DNA of 64,000 bases from Aquisphaera giovannonii (lineage in GTDB: Bacteria > Planctomycetota > Planctomycetia > Isosphaerales > Isosphaeraceae): contig NZ_CP042997.1 in assembly GCF_008087625.1 (NCBI RefSeq), positions 4,340,001-4,404,000 of the forward strand, written 5' to 3'. The first letter of the stretch is position 1. Every line of letters starts with the position of its first letter. Positions 42,833-52,515 of this stretch are shown one piece after another. The notes below the pieces were generated by a model, which was given only the letters and a program-made list of their open reading frames with translations, was not told where the DNA came from and searched no databases. The position numbers were made by a program, and so were the translations under genes.

Positions 42833-44281
42833 ATGGCGAAGATCCTGGTGATCGACGACGAGTCCTCCATCTTGCACGCCTTCCGGCGGGCGTTCGACGA
42901 CCCGGACGACCAGCTCCTGACGGCCGCCGACGCCGAGCAGGGCCTCGCCCTGGTCTCCGGCGCCGAGCCCGACGTGGTCGTGCTCGACCTGAACCTGCCC
43001 GATGCCCACGGCCTGGACGTCTACCGGCGGGTGCGCGCGATCGACGCCCGGATCCCGGTGATCTTCATCACCGGGCACGGCACCACGGAGACGGCCATCG
43101 AGGCGATGAAGCAGGGGGCCTTCGACTACCTGCTCAAGCCGCTGGAGCTGGCCCACGTGCGCGACCTGGTCGAGCGCGCGGCCGAGATCAGCCGGCTGGG
43201 GCGCGTCCCGGCGGTCGTCCCCGACGAGCCCGTGCCGGCCGGCACGTCGGCCGACATGCTGGTGGGCCGCTCCGCCCCCATGCAGGAGGTCTACAAGGCG
43301 ATCGGGCGGGTGGCGCCGCAGGACCTCGCCGTGCTGGTCCTGGGCGAGAGCGGCACGGGCAAGGAGCTCGTGGCCCGCGCCATCTACCAGCACAGCCGCC
43401 GCGCCGCCGGGCCGTTCCTGGCGGTGAACTGCGCCGCGATCCCCGAGACGCTGCTCGAGTCCGAGCTTTTCGGCCACGAGAAGGGCGCGTTCACCGGCGC
43501 CGACCGGCGGCGGATCGGCAAGTTCGAGCAATGCTCCCGCGGGACGCTGTTCCTCGACGAGATCGGGGACATGACGCCGCTGACGCAGGCGAAGCTGCTC
43601 CGCGTCCTCCAGGACGGCCGGTTCGAGCGGGTCGGCGGCAACGAGACGGTCCAGGCCGACGTGCGGGTCATCGCCGCGACCAACCGCGACCTGGCCCAGA
43701 TGGCGGCCGCGGGCGAGTTCCGAGAGGACCTCTACTACCGGCTCGGCGTGGTCACGATCACGCTGCCGCCGCTGCGGGAGCGGGCCGGGGACCTCCCGCT
43801 CCTGGTGGACCACTTCCTCAGGCGGTTCAGCCCCGAGATGGGCAAGGAGGTCGTGCAGGTGGCCCCGGAGGCGATCGAGCTGCTGGGCCGGTACGCCTGG
43901 CCGGGGAACCTCCGCGAGCTCCAGAGCGTGCTCCGCCAGGCGCTCCTGAGGGCCCAGGGGCCGGTCCTCCTCGCCGACTTCCTCCCCCCCGCGGTCCGCG
44001 GCGAGGCCCCGCCCGAGGCCGGGCCCCGGGCGGCGTCGATCGACTGGGAGGAGTTCCTGGACGAGCGGCTCCGGGCCGGCTCCCGGGACCTCTACGCCGA
44101 ATCCCTGGCCCTGATGGAGCGATCGCTCGTCTCGCGGGTCCTCCGCCACACGGGGGGCAACCAGCTCCAGGCCGCGAAGATCCTGGGCATCACCCGGGGC
44201 AGCCTGCGGACGAAGATCCGGACCCTCGGCATCACCATCGGCCGGTCCGTGGCCTCGGGCGACGACCCGCCGGGGCGCTGA
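42833..44281 (+). CDS. Sigma54-dependent response regulator, NtrC/AtoC type
   Basis: A 482-residue activator with all three modules intact. The receiver has the acidic pair IDDES and phospho-acceptor Asp52 (VVVLDLNLPD), with Lys in YLLKPLE. The AAA+ domain has Walker A GESGTGKE (from residue 171), GAFTGA (218-223) for sigma54 contact and Walker B TLFLDEIGDM. The C-terminal Fis helix-turn-helix is GNQLQAAKILGITRGSLRTK. It should activate sigma54 promoters when phosphorylated by the kinase encoded three bases upstream. Its targets are unknown. It contrasts with the degenerate homologue at 25.4 kb. Confidence 0.96.
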   Translation: MAKILVIDDESSILHAFRRAFDDPDDQLLTAADAEQGLALVSGAEPDVVVLDLNLPDAHGLDVYRRVRAIDARIPVIFITGHGTTETAIEAMKQGAFDYLLKPLELAHVRDLVERAAEISRLGRVPAVVPDEPVPAGTSADMLVGRSAPMQEVYKAIGRVAPQDLAVLVLGESGTGKELVARAIYQHSRRAAGPFLAVNCAAIPETLLESELFGHEKGAFTGADRRRIGKFEQCSRGTLFLDEIGDMTPLTQAKLLRVLQDGRFERVGGNETVQADVRVIAATNRDLAQMAAAGEFREDLYYRLGVVTITLPPLRERAGDLPLLVDHFLRRFSPEMGKEVVQVAPEAIELLGRYAWPGNLRELQSVLRQALLRAQGPVLLADFLPPAVRGEAPPEAGPRAASIDWEEFLDERLRAGSRDLYAESLALMERSLVSRVLRHTGGNQLQAAKILGITRGSLRTKIRTLGITIGRSVASGDDPPGR

Positions 44282-44304
44282 ACGGCCGACCGCCCGACCG
44301 CCGC

Positions 44305-45861
44305 TCAGTCGCGGCCGAAGATCCGCAGCAGCGCCCGCCGAGGGCTGTTCGGGGGGCCCCCCGTCGCCGGCTGGACGCTCGCGCCGATCGCCGGCGAGGC
44401 GACGAGCGGGGCACGCCCCGCCTCGTGCACGGCCACCGGGCGGAACGCGGGCGCGTCGCCGGCGAGCCCGCGGCCGCCGTTCGCCGCGTCGAGCGTGCGG
44501 ACGTTCGCCTCGGTCACCATGGGATTGTGGCCCTGCCAGCGGCTCTCGGCGATCTCCAGCAAGTTGAGCGGCGCATAGAGCGCGTCGCCTCCGACGCCGA
44601 TCCAGTCGCAGGAATGGGCGGCGGCCTCGTCGACGTCGCCCTCGGGCGTGTAAACGAGCTCATACTCATATCGGATCGTCCGCGGCTTCGGGTCCCGGTC
44701 GTTCAGGTTCGAGCCGGTGTTCGCGACGAGGTCCAGCTCGATCCGGGCCCTCCGCTCCCCGCGGCCGGCCACGGCGTGGAACCGGGCGTCGTACGCGCCG
44801 ATGCCGTGGTTCCAGACCTCGTCCGGCCCGCCGTTGGGCGGGAAGGAGCGCAGGTTGCCGAGCAGCGCGATCCGCCGGGCGCGGAGGTTCCGCTCGAGCA
44901 CGGCGTGGAACCGCGCCACGAATTGGTCGCAGGGGTCGTAGCCGGGCCGCGGCGGGCCGGCCGGGATGTTGACGGCGTAGTCGCCGATCCGATGGTTGAG
45001 ATGGTTCTCGCCCAGCTCGGCCCAGAGGGCCTTCAATTCATCACGGGTCAGGCCCGAGCCCTTCGCCGGGGTCGGCTCGTTCAGCAGGATCGAGGCCACG
45101 GCCCCCCCGAGGCAATGGCCCGGCCAGCGCTGCACGCCCAGCGTCTGGCTGTAGGCCGCTTCCCAGCTCCTCGCCGTGAGCCCGAAGATCTGGTCGTATT
45201 TGAGCAGGGGCGACGGTGTCTGATACAGGCCGACCTCGGCGCCCAGGGCGTACATGTCGTCGTAGAGGTTCGGGAACCAGGTCAGCGTGTCGCCTGCCGC
45301 CGGCCGGGTCTCGAGGAGGCCGTTGGCGCCGGGGAGGATGATGTCCTGTCCGGGAGCGATCGCGGCGCCGTAGGGGACGATCATCACGTCGTCGCCGGCC
45401 GGCGCCGGGGTGTCGACCCGTCCGTTGCCGCCCGCCCAGGGCTCGTGGACCGAGTCCCCCTTGGTCGGCCAGTAGTAATAGTTCCAGGGCTTCCGCGCCG
45501 ATCGGGCGGACTGCACGAAGGTCGTCTCGACGGAGTAGGGCCGGCCCGCCTCCGTCCCGGAGACCCGGAAGGTGTACCAGCCGTGTGCCGCGGGGCCGCC
45601 GACGTCCTGCCCGCTGGTCCGGGGCTTCCCGTCCGGCCCGGTTAGCGCCCGGACGGTCCCCCCCGTCGACTTGACGGTGAGGGTCCCACCCTGACGGGTC
45701 GGCACGTAGACGCCGTATGAACGGTCGCCGGCCTGGTCGTTCAACGTCCCGCCGAGGGGGACCGGTTGGACCCGCTCGGCCGCCTCCGTCTCCATCGGCC
45801 ACGCGAGCAGGGCCAGCAACGCCCAGGCCATGGCGCCGCAGCCGTTACAACCGATATGCAT
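44305..45861 (-). CDS. Secreted protein, possible transglutaminase-like Cys enzyme
   Basis: A 518-residue protein with an N-terminal signal (AMAWALLALLAWPMETEA). An initial beta domain (GVYVPTRQGGTLTVKSTGG) precedes a Cys-protease-like stretch, QRWPGHCLGGAVASILL, in which Cys250 begins a helix as in papain-fold and transglutaminase nucleophiles. Later, HGIGAYDARFH and CDWIGVGGDALY could supply His and other residues. The layout recalls the elicitor-type transglutaminase family (PF16683), but this is a pattern-level impression and the catalytic triad is not proven. Convergent with the regulator gene upstream. Confidence 0.6.
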   Translation of the reverse strand: MHIGCNGCGAMAWALLALLAWPMETEAAERVQPVPLGGTLNDQAGDRSYGVYVPTRQGGTLTVKSTGGTVRALTGPDGKPRTSGQDVGGPAAHGWYTFRVSGTEAGRPYSVETTFVQSARSARKPWNYYYWPTKGDSVHEPWAGGNGRVDTPAPAGDDVMIVPYGAAIAPGQDIILPGANGLLETRPAAGDTLTWFPNLYDDMYALGAEVGLYQTPSPLLKYDQIFGLTARSWEAAYSQTLGVQRWPGHCLGGAVASILLNEPTPAKGSGLTRDELKALWAELGENHLNHRIGDYAVNIPAGPPRPGYDPCDQFVARFHAVLERNLRARRIALLGNLRSFPPNGGPDEVWNHGIGAYDARFHAVAGRGERRARIELDLVANTGSNLNDRDPKPRTIRYEYELVYTPEGDVDEAAAHSCDWIGVGGDALYAPLNLLEIAESRWQGHNPMVTEANVRTLDAANGGRGLAGDAPAFRPVAVHEAGRAPLVASPAIGASVQPATGGPPNSPRRALLRIFGRD

Positions 45862-46525
45862 ACCGCCTCCGGAATTGCGGGGAAATCCGTCGCCCCCCTC
45901 GCCCGGCGGCTACGGGCCGCGCCGACGAGGGCCAGGGACCCGCCCCTTCACAATTCCCGTGCCGGCGCGGGCCCCCGGGCTCGCGGAAGGGGCCGCCCGC
46001 AGCCCGGACGAGCCCGGCGCGACCGCCGCGGGCGGCCTCGCGGGACGTTGGGGCGATCGGTCGCGTCGACGGCAGACGCCTCCTGGCCGCGCGACGACCA
46101 TCCTGGCCGCGTGGCGACCACGTCACCGACCGGCACCATCGTCAACATCGACACATCGGGCCGGGCGAGGCGCCCTCGTCCACCCGCCGCGAGGTGGCTC
46201 GTCGGAGGCCGCGCTGGTCGCCGTTCGACCACACGAAGCCCGGCCGATCGTCCCGGGGCGGGCCGCCCCGGCCGCGCGGCTCGCACCGGCAGGGCAGGCG
46301 CAAACCCAATCCCATTCAAGAAATATGACATTATGAAATGTGCCATGAAGCTCGTATCATTTGGTCGGCATCGAACTTGTTTATAGGGGATCCGGCATGG
46401 GGCGTCGCCGCGCGGCCCGGCCGCGGTCGAGGGCCGGCGTCCGATGCGGCCGGGAGTCTTCCCCGATGAGCGGCCCGCGCGGCGGGGATCCGAAGGACGG
46501 CAGGGCACGAGTGGGAGTGATTTTC
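45862..46525. other. Divergent spacer, promoter-bearing
   Basis: 660 bases between two divergent genes. It is GC-rich except for 46315-46390, an AT-rich patch (GAAATATGACATTATGAAAT region) likely to hold the WD40 gene promoter. No coding frame is convincing. Confidence 0.4.
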
Positions 46526-47536
46526 ATGTCGATTTCAGTCGATGCGAAGCGGAGGGCCCATCGCAAGGCCAGCCACGGCGACGTCGTCACGTCGGTGGCC
46601 TTCTCCCCGGACGGGGGGATCCTCGCGAGCGGGAGCTGGGACGGCACCGTCAAGCTCTGGGACGCGGTGGACGGCAGGCCCAGGCTGAAGCGCACCCTCC
46701 GCGGCGCATGGGACGAGGTGGAGGCGGTCGCCTTCACGCCGAGCGGCGAGGTCGCGGGCGTCGGGACCGGCTTCGACGACGCCCCCTTCGGCGAAGTCGT
46801 CCTGTGGAAGCCGGGATCGCCACGCGGGCGGTCCCTGGTCCGCGAGGCCGGGAAGATCGACGCGATCGCCTTCTCGCCGGACGGCGCGACGCTCGCGACC
46901 GGCAGCGGCGATCGCTCCTCGGTCTCGCTCCGGGACGTCGCCTCCGGCGAGGAGCGCTGGGCCCTGCCGGATCACCGCGGGCCCATCCGATCGGTCGCGT
47001 ACTCGCCCGACGGCCGTCGCCTGGCCGTGGCCTCCGGCGCCGTGCCGGCGGTCGCGGATCGGCTGCAGGGAGGCGGACTCGGGGAGATCTCACTCTGGGA
47101 CCTGGATGGACGGCCGCCGAGGCGTTTCGCTCGCCTCGCCGGCCACGCCTACGGGAGCCTCGCGGTGGCATTCTCGCCCGACGGTGCTCGCCTGGCGTCC
47201 GGCGGATTCGATCGGGTGACCAAGCTCTGGGACGCGGAGACCGGCCGGGAAGGGGCCACGCTGACCGGACACAAGGGGTGGGTGGCGGCCGTCGCCTTCG
47301 CGCCCGACGGCGAGGTGCTCGCCACCGGCAGCCACGACGAGACGATCAAGCTCTGGGACGCGGGGACCGGCCGCGAGCTCGCCACCCTGGCGGGGCACAC
47401 CGGGAACGTCTATTCGGTGTCGTTCTCGCCGGACGGCCGGCTGCTCGCCTCGGGGAGCCTGGACGGCACGGTCCGCCTGTGGGACATACCGCCGGCGCTC
47501 GGCCGGGCCGCGGGCAGGCAACGGACCGGCGGCTGA
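46526..47536 (+). CDS. WD40 repeat protein
   Basis: A 336-residue protein made of about seven WD40 repeats, enough for one beta-propeller. Repeats have the typical endings TVKLWDAVDG, EVVLWKPG, VSLRDVASG, ISLWDLDG, VTKLWDAETG, TIKLWDAGTG and TVRLWDIPP, each with the upstream VAFSPDG strand. No signal peptide or enzymatic domain is attached, so it probably scaffolds protein interactions in the cytoplasm. ATG at 46526 has TGGGAGTG upstream; longer in-frame starts give an unlikely Arg-rich leader. Confidence 0.9.
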   Translation: MSISVDAKRRAHRKASHGDVVTSVAFSPDGGILASGSWDGTVKLWDAVDGRPRLKRTLRGAWDEVEAVAFTPSGEVAGVGTGFDDAPFGEVVLWKPGSPRGRSLVREAGKIDAIAFSPDGATLATGSGDRSSVSLRDVASGEERWALPDHRGPIRSVAYSPDGRRLAVASGAVPAVADRLQGGGLGEISLWDLDGRPPRRFARLAGHAYGSLAVAFSPDGARLASGGFDRVTKLWDAETGREGATLTGHKGWVAAVAFAPDGEVLATGSHDETIKLWDAGTGRELATLAGHTGNVYSVSFSPDGRLLASGSLDGTVRLWDIPPALGRAAGRQRTGG

Positions 47537-47743
47537 ATCTCCGGCGGGCCGCTCCGATCCCCCCGTCGAGTCCAATCCAGGGATCGGACGCGTCCCCGGG
47601 AATCCGGGCCGGGCCGGGGCACTTCGGCCGAGGGATCGGCCCATCATTTCGTCGGTCCATCCCGGCTGGGGCCGGCACATCATCATCGGCCCCCCGAGAC
47701 GCGTCACCATCGCAGCCTCGCGGGGCGGGAGGAGGCACACCTC

Positions 47744-48439
47744 ATGTTCGCGGTCTTCGGCACCCTGTCCGTCATCCCCTGGATCCTCTTCGCGCAGGCG
47801 TCATGGAACCCGGCCCCCGCGCCCGCCGTCGACGTCGGCTCGTCGGGGCAGGCCGTCGACGTGGAGGTCCGGGATCGCGGCGAGCTCTTCGGCCCCGGGG
47901 CGGGGCGGCGGGCGCGCGAGGCCCTGCAGGGCATCGATCGCGTGCACCCCGCGCGAGTCCTGATCGAGGCGATCCCGTCGCTCGACGGCGCCTGGATCGC
48001 CGACGTGGCGCTTCGCCGGGCGAAGGACGCGGCGCCGGACCGGCTCTACGTCCTCGTCGCCGGCGAGGAGCGGGAGGTCGGCGTGGTCGCCGGCCGTCGC
48101 GGGCCGGCGAGCCGGCTCACGGACCGGCAGCGGGAGCAGATTCGCCAGGCGTTCCTCGGTCCGCTCCGGGCCGGCCATCCCGATGAGGCATTCGACCGGG
48201 GCATCCTCGAGATCCGTGCGACGCTCGATCGCGCCGCGGCCGGCACCGGCGCGGGGGCCCCCGCCGTCCTGCTCTTCGCCACGACCGTCCTGGCCGTCCT
48301 GCTGGCCTCCTGGGCGCGGGAGAAGCTCGGCGGGGGCGAGCGAACTCGCGAGGGTGGGGGGGCATGCCGGGAGCATGCGCGTGACGCGCCGCGGCGAGGG
48401 TATCGCGGAGCCGGATCTCCGAGGAAGGTTGGAGTGTGA
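47744..48439 (+). CDS. TPM-domain protein
   Basis: A 231-residue protein with an N-terminal signal or anchor (GTLSVIPWILFAQASW) and a TPM fold (PF04536) at about 40-160: VDVEVRDRGELFGPGAGRRA, YVLVAGEEREVGVVAGR and a final helix DEAFDRGILEIR. A second hydrophobic helix (VLLFATTVLAVLLASW) near residue 175 precedes a basic tail. TPM proteins are envelope proteins linked to photosystem repair in plants and to membrane stress in bacteria; the exact activity is unsettled. The Rnk-like gene starts three bases downstream. Confidence 0.82.
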   Translation: MFAVFGTLSVIPWILFAQASWNPAPAPAVDVGSSGQAVDVEVRDRGELFGPGAGRRAREALQGIDRVHPARVLIEAIPSLDGAWIADVALRRAKDAAPDRLYVLVAGEEREVGVVAGRRGPASRLTDRQREQIRQAFLGPLRAGHPDEAFDRGILEIRATLDRAAAGTGAGAPAVLLFATTVLAVLLASWAREKLGGGERTREGGGACREHARDAPRRGYRGAGSPRKVGV

Positions 48440-48442
48440 ATC

Positions 48443-48859
48443 ATGAAGACGAAGAAGAAGCCGATTTCCATCACACGCCCCGATCGCGAGCGGCTGGAAG
48501 GCCTGCTCGCAGGCCACCGGGGCCCGGACCTAGACGCCTACCTTTCGGCGCTCCGCGCCGAGCTCGAGCGGGCGAGGGTGATCGATGCCGATGAGGTCCC
48601 GCCCGACGTGGTCACGATGAACTCGACCGTCCGCCTCGTCGACGTGGCCGCGTCGGAAGAGGAGGAGTACACGCTCGTCTTCCCGGGGGACGCCGACGCC
48701 GACCTGGGCAGGATCTCCGTGATGGCCCCCCTGGGGACGGCCATGCTGGGCTACAGGGTCGGGGACGTCTTCGAATGGGACGTCCCGATGGGCCGCAGGC
48801 GGTGGCGCGTGGCCGGGGTCGTCTATCAGCCCGAGGCCGCGGGCCACCACCACCTCTGA
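48443..48859 (+). CDS. rnk: Rnk/GreA-like regulator
   Basis: A 138-residue protein of the Rnk group of the GreA/GreB superfamily. Its N-terminal helical part (ITRPDRERLEGLLAG, LDAYLSALRAELERARV) is short as in Rnk, lacking a full coiled coil. The C-terminal FKBP-like fold has MNSTVRLVDVAASEEEEYTL, then ISVMAPLGTAMLGYRVGD. Rnk binds RNA polymerase near the secondary channel and modulates nucleoside-diphosphate kinase levels in some species. The start lies three bases after the TPM gene, so they form an operon. The C-terminal HHHL is natural. Confidence 0.88.
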   Translation: MKTKKKPISITRPDRERLEGLLAGHRGPDLDAYLSALRAELERARVIDADEVPPDVVTMNSTVRLVDVAASEEEEYTLVFPGDADADLGRISVMAPLGTAMLGYRVGDVFEWDVPMGRRRWRVAGVVYQPEAAGHHHL

Positions 48860-48942
48860 TCGCGGGGCCCGCGACGCGAGGGCGACCGGCGGGCGGATCG
48901 TTCCTTGTGGCAGGAGTCGGCGATCGTTAACCTATCCTCGAG

Positions 48943-49118
48943 CGATGGGTGCCCGCCCCGGCCCGAGGCCGGCGGCGGGAGAATAGGGAAGCCGGTGAGA
49001 ATCCGGCGCGGGGCCGCCGCTGTAATCGGCCAGGCAACGGACATCAGAACCACTGCCGTCAGGCGGGAAGGTCGTCCGGGTGCCGCGACGAGCCGAGAGC
49101 CAGAAGACCTGCCCATCG
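48943..49118 (+). ncRNA. Cobalamin riboswitch
   Basis: The conserved core is present in order: AATAGGGAAGCCGGTGAGAA, TCCGGCGCGGGGCCGCCGCT, GTAATCGG, ACCACTGCC, GGGAAGG, and the B12 box AGCCAGAAGACCTGCC (about 49098-49113). P1 closes by CGATGGG (48943-48949) with CCCATCG (49112-49118). It binds adenosyl- or methylcobalamin derivatives. It lies 141 bases upstream of a DUF1559 gene on the same strand, which is therefore the presumed target. Confidence 0.93.
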
Positions 49119-49130
49119 TCGCGACGTCGA

Positions 49131-49151
49131 GACGCTCCGGCCGCGAGCGTC
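49131..49151 (+). promoter_or_regulatory. Hairpin between riboswitch and DUF1559 gene
   Basis: GACGCTC and GAGCGTC form a perfect seven-pair stem around a seven-base loop, 12 bases after the aptamer. No T-run follows, so it is not a standard terminator; it may be part of the expression platform. Confidence 0.4.
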
Positions 49152-49259
49152 CGCGCGGGCTCCGAGGCCAGGCCACGCCTGCTGCATCGGGCGCGCCGGG
49201 TTGCGGCCGGGACGCCGACCCACCCGGTCCGAGCCGACACGATCCCGGAGCCCGCCCCG

Positions 49260-50234
<975 letters not shown>

Positions 50235-50440
50235 GGCGGCCGCCCGGCCGGGCCGGCCCCCGCGGGGATCGCTCGCAGGCGGAGCCTCGCCCGGTCGCCG
50301 GACGGAGCCGGCTCCCAAGGGGCCGGCCCGTGTCCTCAGCTCGTGGGTAGACCTAGCTTCACCGGATCCCCGTGGCCAACCGCATCCATTCCGGGCGCCG
50401 GTAGCCACGGGCCGAGCCCGGCTGTCAAGCTTCGAATCAT

Positions 50441-52228
50441 TCAGGGCCTCAGGCCCCGGATCGCCTTCCGGGTGGCTTCGGGATCATGCCGCATCCGGAT
50501 GCGCCAGGCGAGCTCCTCGGGGGAGACCACCCGGATGGAATCCGGCAGGCGTTCGGCGCACCAGGTGGCCGGGACGTAGCCGCGGACGCCGCGAGAGGGG
50601 CCCTCGTCCTGGGGGATCTCCTCGGCCGCCTCGTCCACGCCGGGGGCCCGCCGGAAGTAGGACCAGGCGTGAACGATCGCCCAGTCCAGCCGCGGGGGCT
50701 CGCCGGCCTTGGCCGCCGCCGCGTCGGACTCGCGGATCAGGCGGGCGACCTTCGCGGGTGTGCCGCCCGAGCGGGACGCCGGGTAGTGCTCCCAGATGGA
50801 GTACCGGGCGGAGATCACGGGGAGCTCCACGCCGTCCGCATCCTTCACCCACCAGACCTTGCCGGCCCCGCCCTCGTAGGGGTTGTACTGGAAGACGAGG
50901 ATCGCGGCCAGGCCGCGCGACGCGCCGGCGATCGCCCGGTAGGACCGAACGGCTTCCGGCGAATCGACGTCGAGGACGTTGAAGCCGATGATCCGCGCCC
51001 CGGTCCGGCGCATCAGGTCCGCGGTGCGGCGGGCATGCTCGGCCAGCAGGCCCCGGGCGTCGGGCCGGTCGCGGGCGAAGAGGTCGGGGTAGTAGTAGCC
51101 GCCTCCCCATTCCACGAACGTGTCGTTCGGCCCCTGCTGCTCGCGGGCCCGGTCGATCAGGACCGGGCCGAGCTGCGCGAGGTGCGCGAACGGACACGAC
51201 CAGCCGAAGGGGATCTTGCCGCGCGCCGGGCTGGACCAGTAGTTCGCGTCGCCGAAGAAGCCCCCCTCGTACCACTGCACGTTGTCGCCGTCGGTCATCA
51301 CGAAGCTGACCGCGCCGCGGCCGTCGTCCCAGTTGATCGACCCCGGGTCGAGGGGCTTCACCTCCGTTGCCGTGCCGGACGAGGCCGCCATCAGTACCGG
51401 GAGGTTCATGCACCAGTCGGTCGCCGTCTGGAATTGGCCGTGGACCGTGGACAGCCGGGTCGTCTCCAGCTCGTCGCCGCCGTTCCATCCGAGCACCGGC
51501 GAGAGCGGCTCCAGCCACCTCAGCGCGGCCTCGACCGACGGATCGGGGCCGTAGGACGTGAACGACCTCTGGGCGATCGCGAGGTCCCGGACGTTCGGCT
51601 TCCGGGGGTCCTGGCAGGTGAGGAGCCGGCGATTGAATCGGCCTCGGTAGGTCTCGAGGCATCGGGACGGCGTCATGTCACGCGCATCGGCCAATCGCTC
51701 CAGTCCGCGGCGACGGGCCTCGGGCTCCAAGGTATCCTCGACGAGCACGGCGCCGAGCACGCCCGCCAGGCTCGTGGCCACGTTGACCGAGTTGTCCAGG
51801 CCCGGCCGGTGCTCGTTGATCTCGCCCTTCGACCGGTCCGCCCGGTAGACCACATAGCCGCGGACGATCCCCGCCTTCCGGAAGCGATCGACGAGCGCCC
51901 ACGGCTCGAGTTCCGCCCCTCGGGAGGTGGGCGCCCCCGGCCTCCTCAAGATCCGCGCGTACCAGTCTTCCAGGTCGCGATTGGTCGTCGAGACCCAGAC
52001 GAGCTCGTCGCCCCGGCCTTCGTTCACCGCCTGGGCCGCCAGCCCGGCGACGGACTGGACGAGCATCGAATGCGCGCGGCCGGGCTCCGGGAACCGGCCC
52101 TCCAGGACCGTCCGCACGATCCCCGCGGCCTTCGCCTGCTCGGGGAACCAGCGGGCCTCGGCCGCGATAGCCGGAGAGACAGCGAGCATGCCACACGCGA
52201 ACCACCACGCCACCTGTCGCTTCCTCAT
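50441..52228 (-). CDS. Secreted GxGYxYP-domain protein (putative glycoside hydrolase)
   Basis: A 595-residue secreted protein. The signal peptide is VAWWFACGMLAVSPAIAAEA. Near residue 395, FVEWGGGYYYPDLFA carries the GxGYxYP signature that names this family (PF14323), a putative glycoside hydrolase group with a TIM-barrel-like core; FVMTDGDNVQWY gives a further family hallmark with acidic residues. Upstream is an N-terminal domain of about 220 residues (VVYRADRSKGEINEHRPGLD). Substrate unknown. The start at 52228 follows AAGGGAC. Confidence 0.88.
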   Translation of the reverse strand: MRKRQVAWWFACGMLAVSPAIAAEARWFPEQAKAAGIVRTVLEGRFPEPGRAHSMLVQSVAGLAAQAVNEGRGDELVWVSTTNRDLEDWYARILRRPGAPTSRGAELEPWALVDRFRKAGIVRGYVVYRADRSKGEINEHRPGLDNSVNVATSLAGVLGAVLVEDTLEPEARRRGLERLADARDMTPSRCLETYRGRFNRRLLTCQDPRKPNVRDLAIAQRSFTSYGPDPSVEAALRWLEPLSPVLGWNGGDELETTRLSTVHGQFQTATDWCMNLPVLMAASSGTATEVKPLDPGSINWDDGRGAVSFVMTDGDNVQWYEGGFFGDANYWSSPARGKIPFGWSCPFAHLAQLGPVLIDRAREQQGPNDTFVEWGGGYYYPDLFARDRPDARGLLAEHARRTADLMRRTGARIIGFNVLDVDSPEAVRSYRAIAGASRGLAAILVFQYNPYEGGAGKVWWVKDADGVELPVISARYSIWEHYPASRSGGTPAKVARLIRESDAAAAKAGEPPRLDWAIVHAWSYFRRAPGVDEAAEEIPQDEGPSRGVRGYVPATWCAERLPDSIRVVSPEELAWRIRMRHDPEATRKAIRGLRP

Positions 52229-52515
52229 CCCGATCGTCCCTTCAACCGGCCCGACTTTCGTCACCCCATGATGGAGAGCCACCCTTGCCCTCGGCATCAC
52301 CTACGTGAACCGTGGAGCCGGGCGGAATCAAGCCTCCGCCGAGGAAAGGAGGCGGATCGGGTGACTTGCGGCCCGTCCCGCGGAGCCCGGCCCATGCTCG
52401 CGGCTACCGCACCGAGCTCGCACGCTTCATGGTAAGCTGGGGTACGGGCGGCGCGTGGGGGCTCCGCCGCATGCATCGGAGTCTCGGTCCCGCCGAACAG
52501 CGAAGGGCGATCGCC

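Noticed and set aside
40816-45645. A plus-strand open frame of 1609 codons
   Set aside because: It crosses five well-supported genes in other frames and its translation is Arg/Gly/Pro-rich without domains; it is a high-GC shadow.
49131-49151. Intrinsic terminator after the cobalamin aptamer
   Set aside because: The stem is good but there is no T-run, so it is listed only as a possible regulatory hairpin.
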